A DNA stretch of 64,000 nt. Source: an uncultured Clostridia bacterium. Its GTDB lineage: Bacteria > Bacillota > Clostridia > Christensenellales > Borkfalkiaceae. Both the position numbers and the translations under genes were made by a program. The notes beneath the pieces were generated by a model. It saw only the letters and a program-made list of their open reading frames with translations. It was not told where the DNA came from and did not search any database. Location of the stretch: contig CAKQKE010000002.1 in assembly GCA_934247935.1 (NCBI GenBank), positions 272,492-336,491 of the forward strand. Reading direction: 5' to 3'. Shown here piece after piece: positions 62,713 through 64,000 of this stretch (position 1 is the first letter of the stretch; each line of letters begins with the position of its first letter).

Positions 62713-63282
62713 TTAATTTCCTTGAGAATTATTATTTATAATTCTACTTTTGGCTAATTGATTGGCTAATTGATTATTATTGTTTATAATTTTACTTTTT
62801 GCTATTTGATTTTTATTGATTGTTTTGAAAAGATCTTTATAATTTGTATGTAATGCACCTTCAACATTTAAATAATCTTCGCATAAAATCGCACCGTAAA
62901 CCATATTATGACCATTCAAAAACGGCTTTTGCCCCAAGTAAACCGAACCCGTTTTCGTCGGTTTCCCTGCGTGAGAACGTATTCTTGAGCCAAGCGTTAA
63001 ATCCGCGCCCCAATATAACGGATACCAATTCCCTGTGCCACCAAGAGGTTGCCAATCTTTAATCGACTTACACCTTTTGCTTACAGCCCCTATTTTGCTT
63101 GCTTGATTAAAAATATACTGCTTATCATTTAGATCTTTTACTTCTATTGCTATACCGTAAACACCGCCCATTGTTCCTTTAATACCGCAATTAATATTAC
63201 CCCAAATCAAATTGCCGTCGATTTCGGTCAACTTTTTACTGCCAGCCACCCTGTCTAATACATTTGTTACAATATTACTCAT
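62713..63282 (-). CDS. GIY-YIG-like protein with Asn-rich repeat tail
   Basis: In this 189-residue product, GGVYGIAIEV and NWYPLYWGADLTLGSRIRSH resemble the GIY and YIG strands and the following Arg/His helix of GIY-YIG nucleases, and NVEGALHTNY could carry the catalytic Glu. The match is distant. The last 30 residues are a low-complexity repeat (AKSKIINNNNQLANQLAKSR), and the DNA there contains a tandem 12-base unit (GGCTAATTGATT twice, about 62753-62776). AAAGGAAA precedes the ATG. It lies 18 bases past the LRR gene and is probably co-transcribed with it. Confidence 0.45.
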   Translation of the reverse strand: MSNIVTNVLDRVAGSKKLTEIDGNLIWGNINCGIKGTMGGVYGIAIEVKDLNDKQYIFNQASKIGAVSKRCKSIKDWQPLGGTGNWYPLYWGADLTLGSRIRSHAGKPTKTGSVYLGQKPFLNGHNMVYGAILCEDYLNVEGALHTNYKDLFKTINKNQIAKSKIINNNNQLANQLAKSRIINNNSQGN

Positions 63283-63300
63283 AATTTTTTCCTTTGTTTA

Positions 63301-64000
63301 TTATTTTATATTTTTGTCGGTGCAATATACAGTGTAAGAACCCGTGTTGTAATTCCAACAACTACCTTTTTTTATAGCATTCCATTGCTCACTTGTTCCT
63401 TTAAAGTATATTGATGTAAGATTTTCACACTTTTCGAACGCAGAATCACCAATCGATGTTACACTGTTAGGTATTGTTACACTCGTAAGTCCGCTACAAT
63501 TATAGAACGCATTTTCACCAATTGATGTTACACTGTTATGGATTGTTATACTTGTAACTCTGCTACAACCAATAAATGCTCTATCTTTGATTGAAGTTAC
63601 ACTATTTCCTATTATTAGATTTGTAAGTCCGCTACACCAGCTAAACGCTTCCTCCCCAATTGATGTTACACTATTCCCTATTATTACATTTGTAAGTCCG
63701 CTACACCAGCTAAACGCATAATCACCAATTGAAGTTACACTGTTAGGTATTGTTACACTCTTAAGCCCGCTACAATTATAGAACGCATAAGAAGGTATTG
63801 CCTTTACATTGTCTCCTATTGTTACGTTGCTTAAATTTGAACAACCTTTAAATATAGTATAATCACGATTATCTTTATAAGAACCAACGCTTGTACAATT
63901 TTCGGCATTCCATATCACACTCTTAAGTCCGCTACAATTATAAAACGCCCAATTACCGATAGAAGTTACGCTGTAGGGTATTGTTATACTCGTAAGTCCG
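63301..64000 (-). CDS. BspA-type leucine-rich-repeat protein, 5' end beyond window
   Basis: The frame stays open to the right edge, so the N-terminus is missing; an internal GTG at 63918 should not be taken as the start. About nine 23-residue LRR_5 repeats are visible (CSGLTSVTIPNSVTSIGDSA pattern), coded by near-identical 69-base units, with one irregular insertion (WNAENCTSVGSYKDNRD). It ends with FKGTSEQWNAIKKG and CTD, the same cap as the LRR lipoprotein at 29726. Expected to be a secreted or surface adhesin-like protein. Confidence 0.88.
   Translation of the reverse strand, partial: GLTSITIPYSVTSIGNWAFYNCSGLKSVIWNAENCTSVGSYKDNRDYTIFKGCSNLSNVTIGDNVKAIPSYAFYNCSGLKSVTIPNSVTSIGDYAFSWCSGLTNVIIGNSVTSIGEEAFSWCSGLTNLIIGNSVTSIKDRAFIGCSRVTSITIHNSVTSIGENAFYNCSGLTSVTIPNSVTSIGDSAFEKCENLTSIYFKGTSEQWNAIKKGSCWNYNTGSYTVYCTDKNIK

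Noticed and set aside
63301..64000. Regular 69-base repeats considered as a CRISPR array
   Set aside because: The units have no unique spacers and translate into 23-residue leucine-rich repeats.

Overview
The window is AT-rich, densely coding bacterial DNA with strong Shine-Dalgarno sites, genomically encoded CCA on both tRNAs, and gene content typical of an uncultured, probably gut-associated member of Bacillota/Clostridia. Pointers are the DapL lysine route, a DUF4250 protein, an NdoA/MazF toxin, GlyQS-type glycyl-tRNA synthetase, class II aldolase, many small XRE regulators, and BspA-type leucine-rich-repeat surface proteins. No rRNA, CRISPR array, complete phage or complete insertion sequence is seen. 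The genus cannot be named from sequence alone.

Layout. 1-3299 is most of a very large minus-strand helicase (exonuclease + RecQ + UvrD) that runs off the left edge. 3.5-9.3 kb carries a ferritin-like protein, a small-multidrug-export-family membrane protein, a TtcA-like tRNA thiolase, a MATE pump with a Dabb protein, and tRNA-Ser(GCU). 9.3-10 kb is decayed sequence with tRNA T-arm fragments. 10-20 kb is central metabolism: a PHP phosphoesterase, pyruvate kinase, NdoA toxin, DUF4250, MalQ, the dapF-dapL operon and class II aldolase. 20-27 kb is a carbohydrate locus: ArsR-type regulator, secreted GH127 enzyme, and a lipoprotein with four repeated modules. 27.5-31.7 kb has a glycosyltransferase and an AT-rich accessory cassette (XRE regulator, small wHTH-like protein, LRR lipoprotein, two unknowns). 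32-39 kb has an M48 membrane peptidase and a TetR-controlled ABC-2 exporter. 39-46 kb is a run of small regulators and unknown genes, including SIMPL, YhbY, Sel1-repeat, SUFU and HEPN-like proteins, followed by a duplicated segment next to tRNA-Leu(CAG). 46-64 kb returns to housekeeping (guaA, glnS, glyQS, gpsA, tkt), a surface 5'-nucleotidase, an unusual HAD-nucleotidase/guanylate-kinase fusion, and finally a GIY-YIG-like protein behind a truncated LRR gene.

The strongest unexplained signal is not a gene. About fifteen copies of an imperfect ~26-44 bp palindrome built on TTTTTACGCAATACGTAT lie in intergenic gaps from 6.3 to 61.2 kb, roughly one per 4 kb. Most copies keep the same orientation on the given strand whatever the direction of neighbouring genes, and some keep pairing through compensating changes. 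Other leads are the three-part helicase, the HAD-guanylate kinase fusion with a degenerate P-loop, the four-module lipoprotein beside GH127, three XRE regulators each with an inverted-repeat operator, and a HEPN/SUFU/Sel1 cluster.
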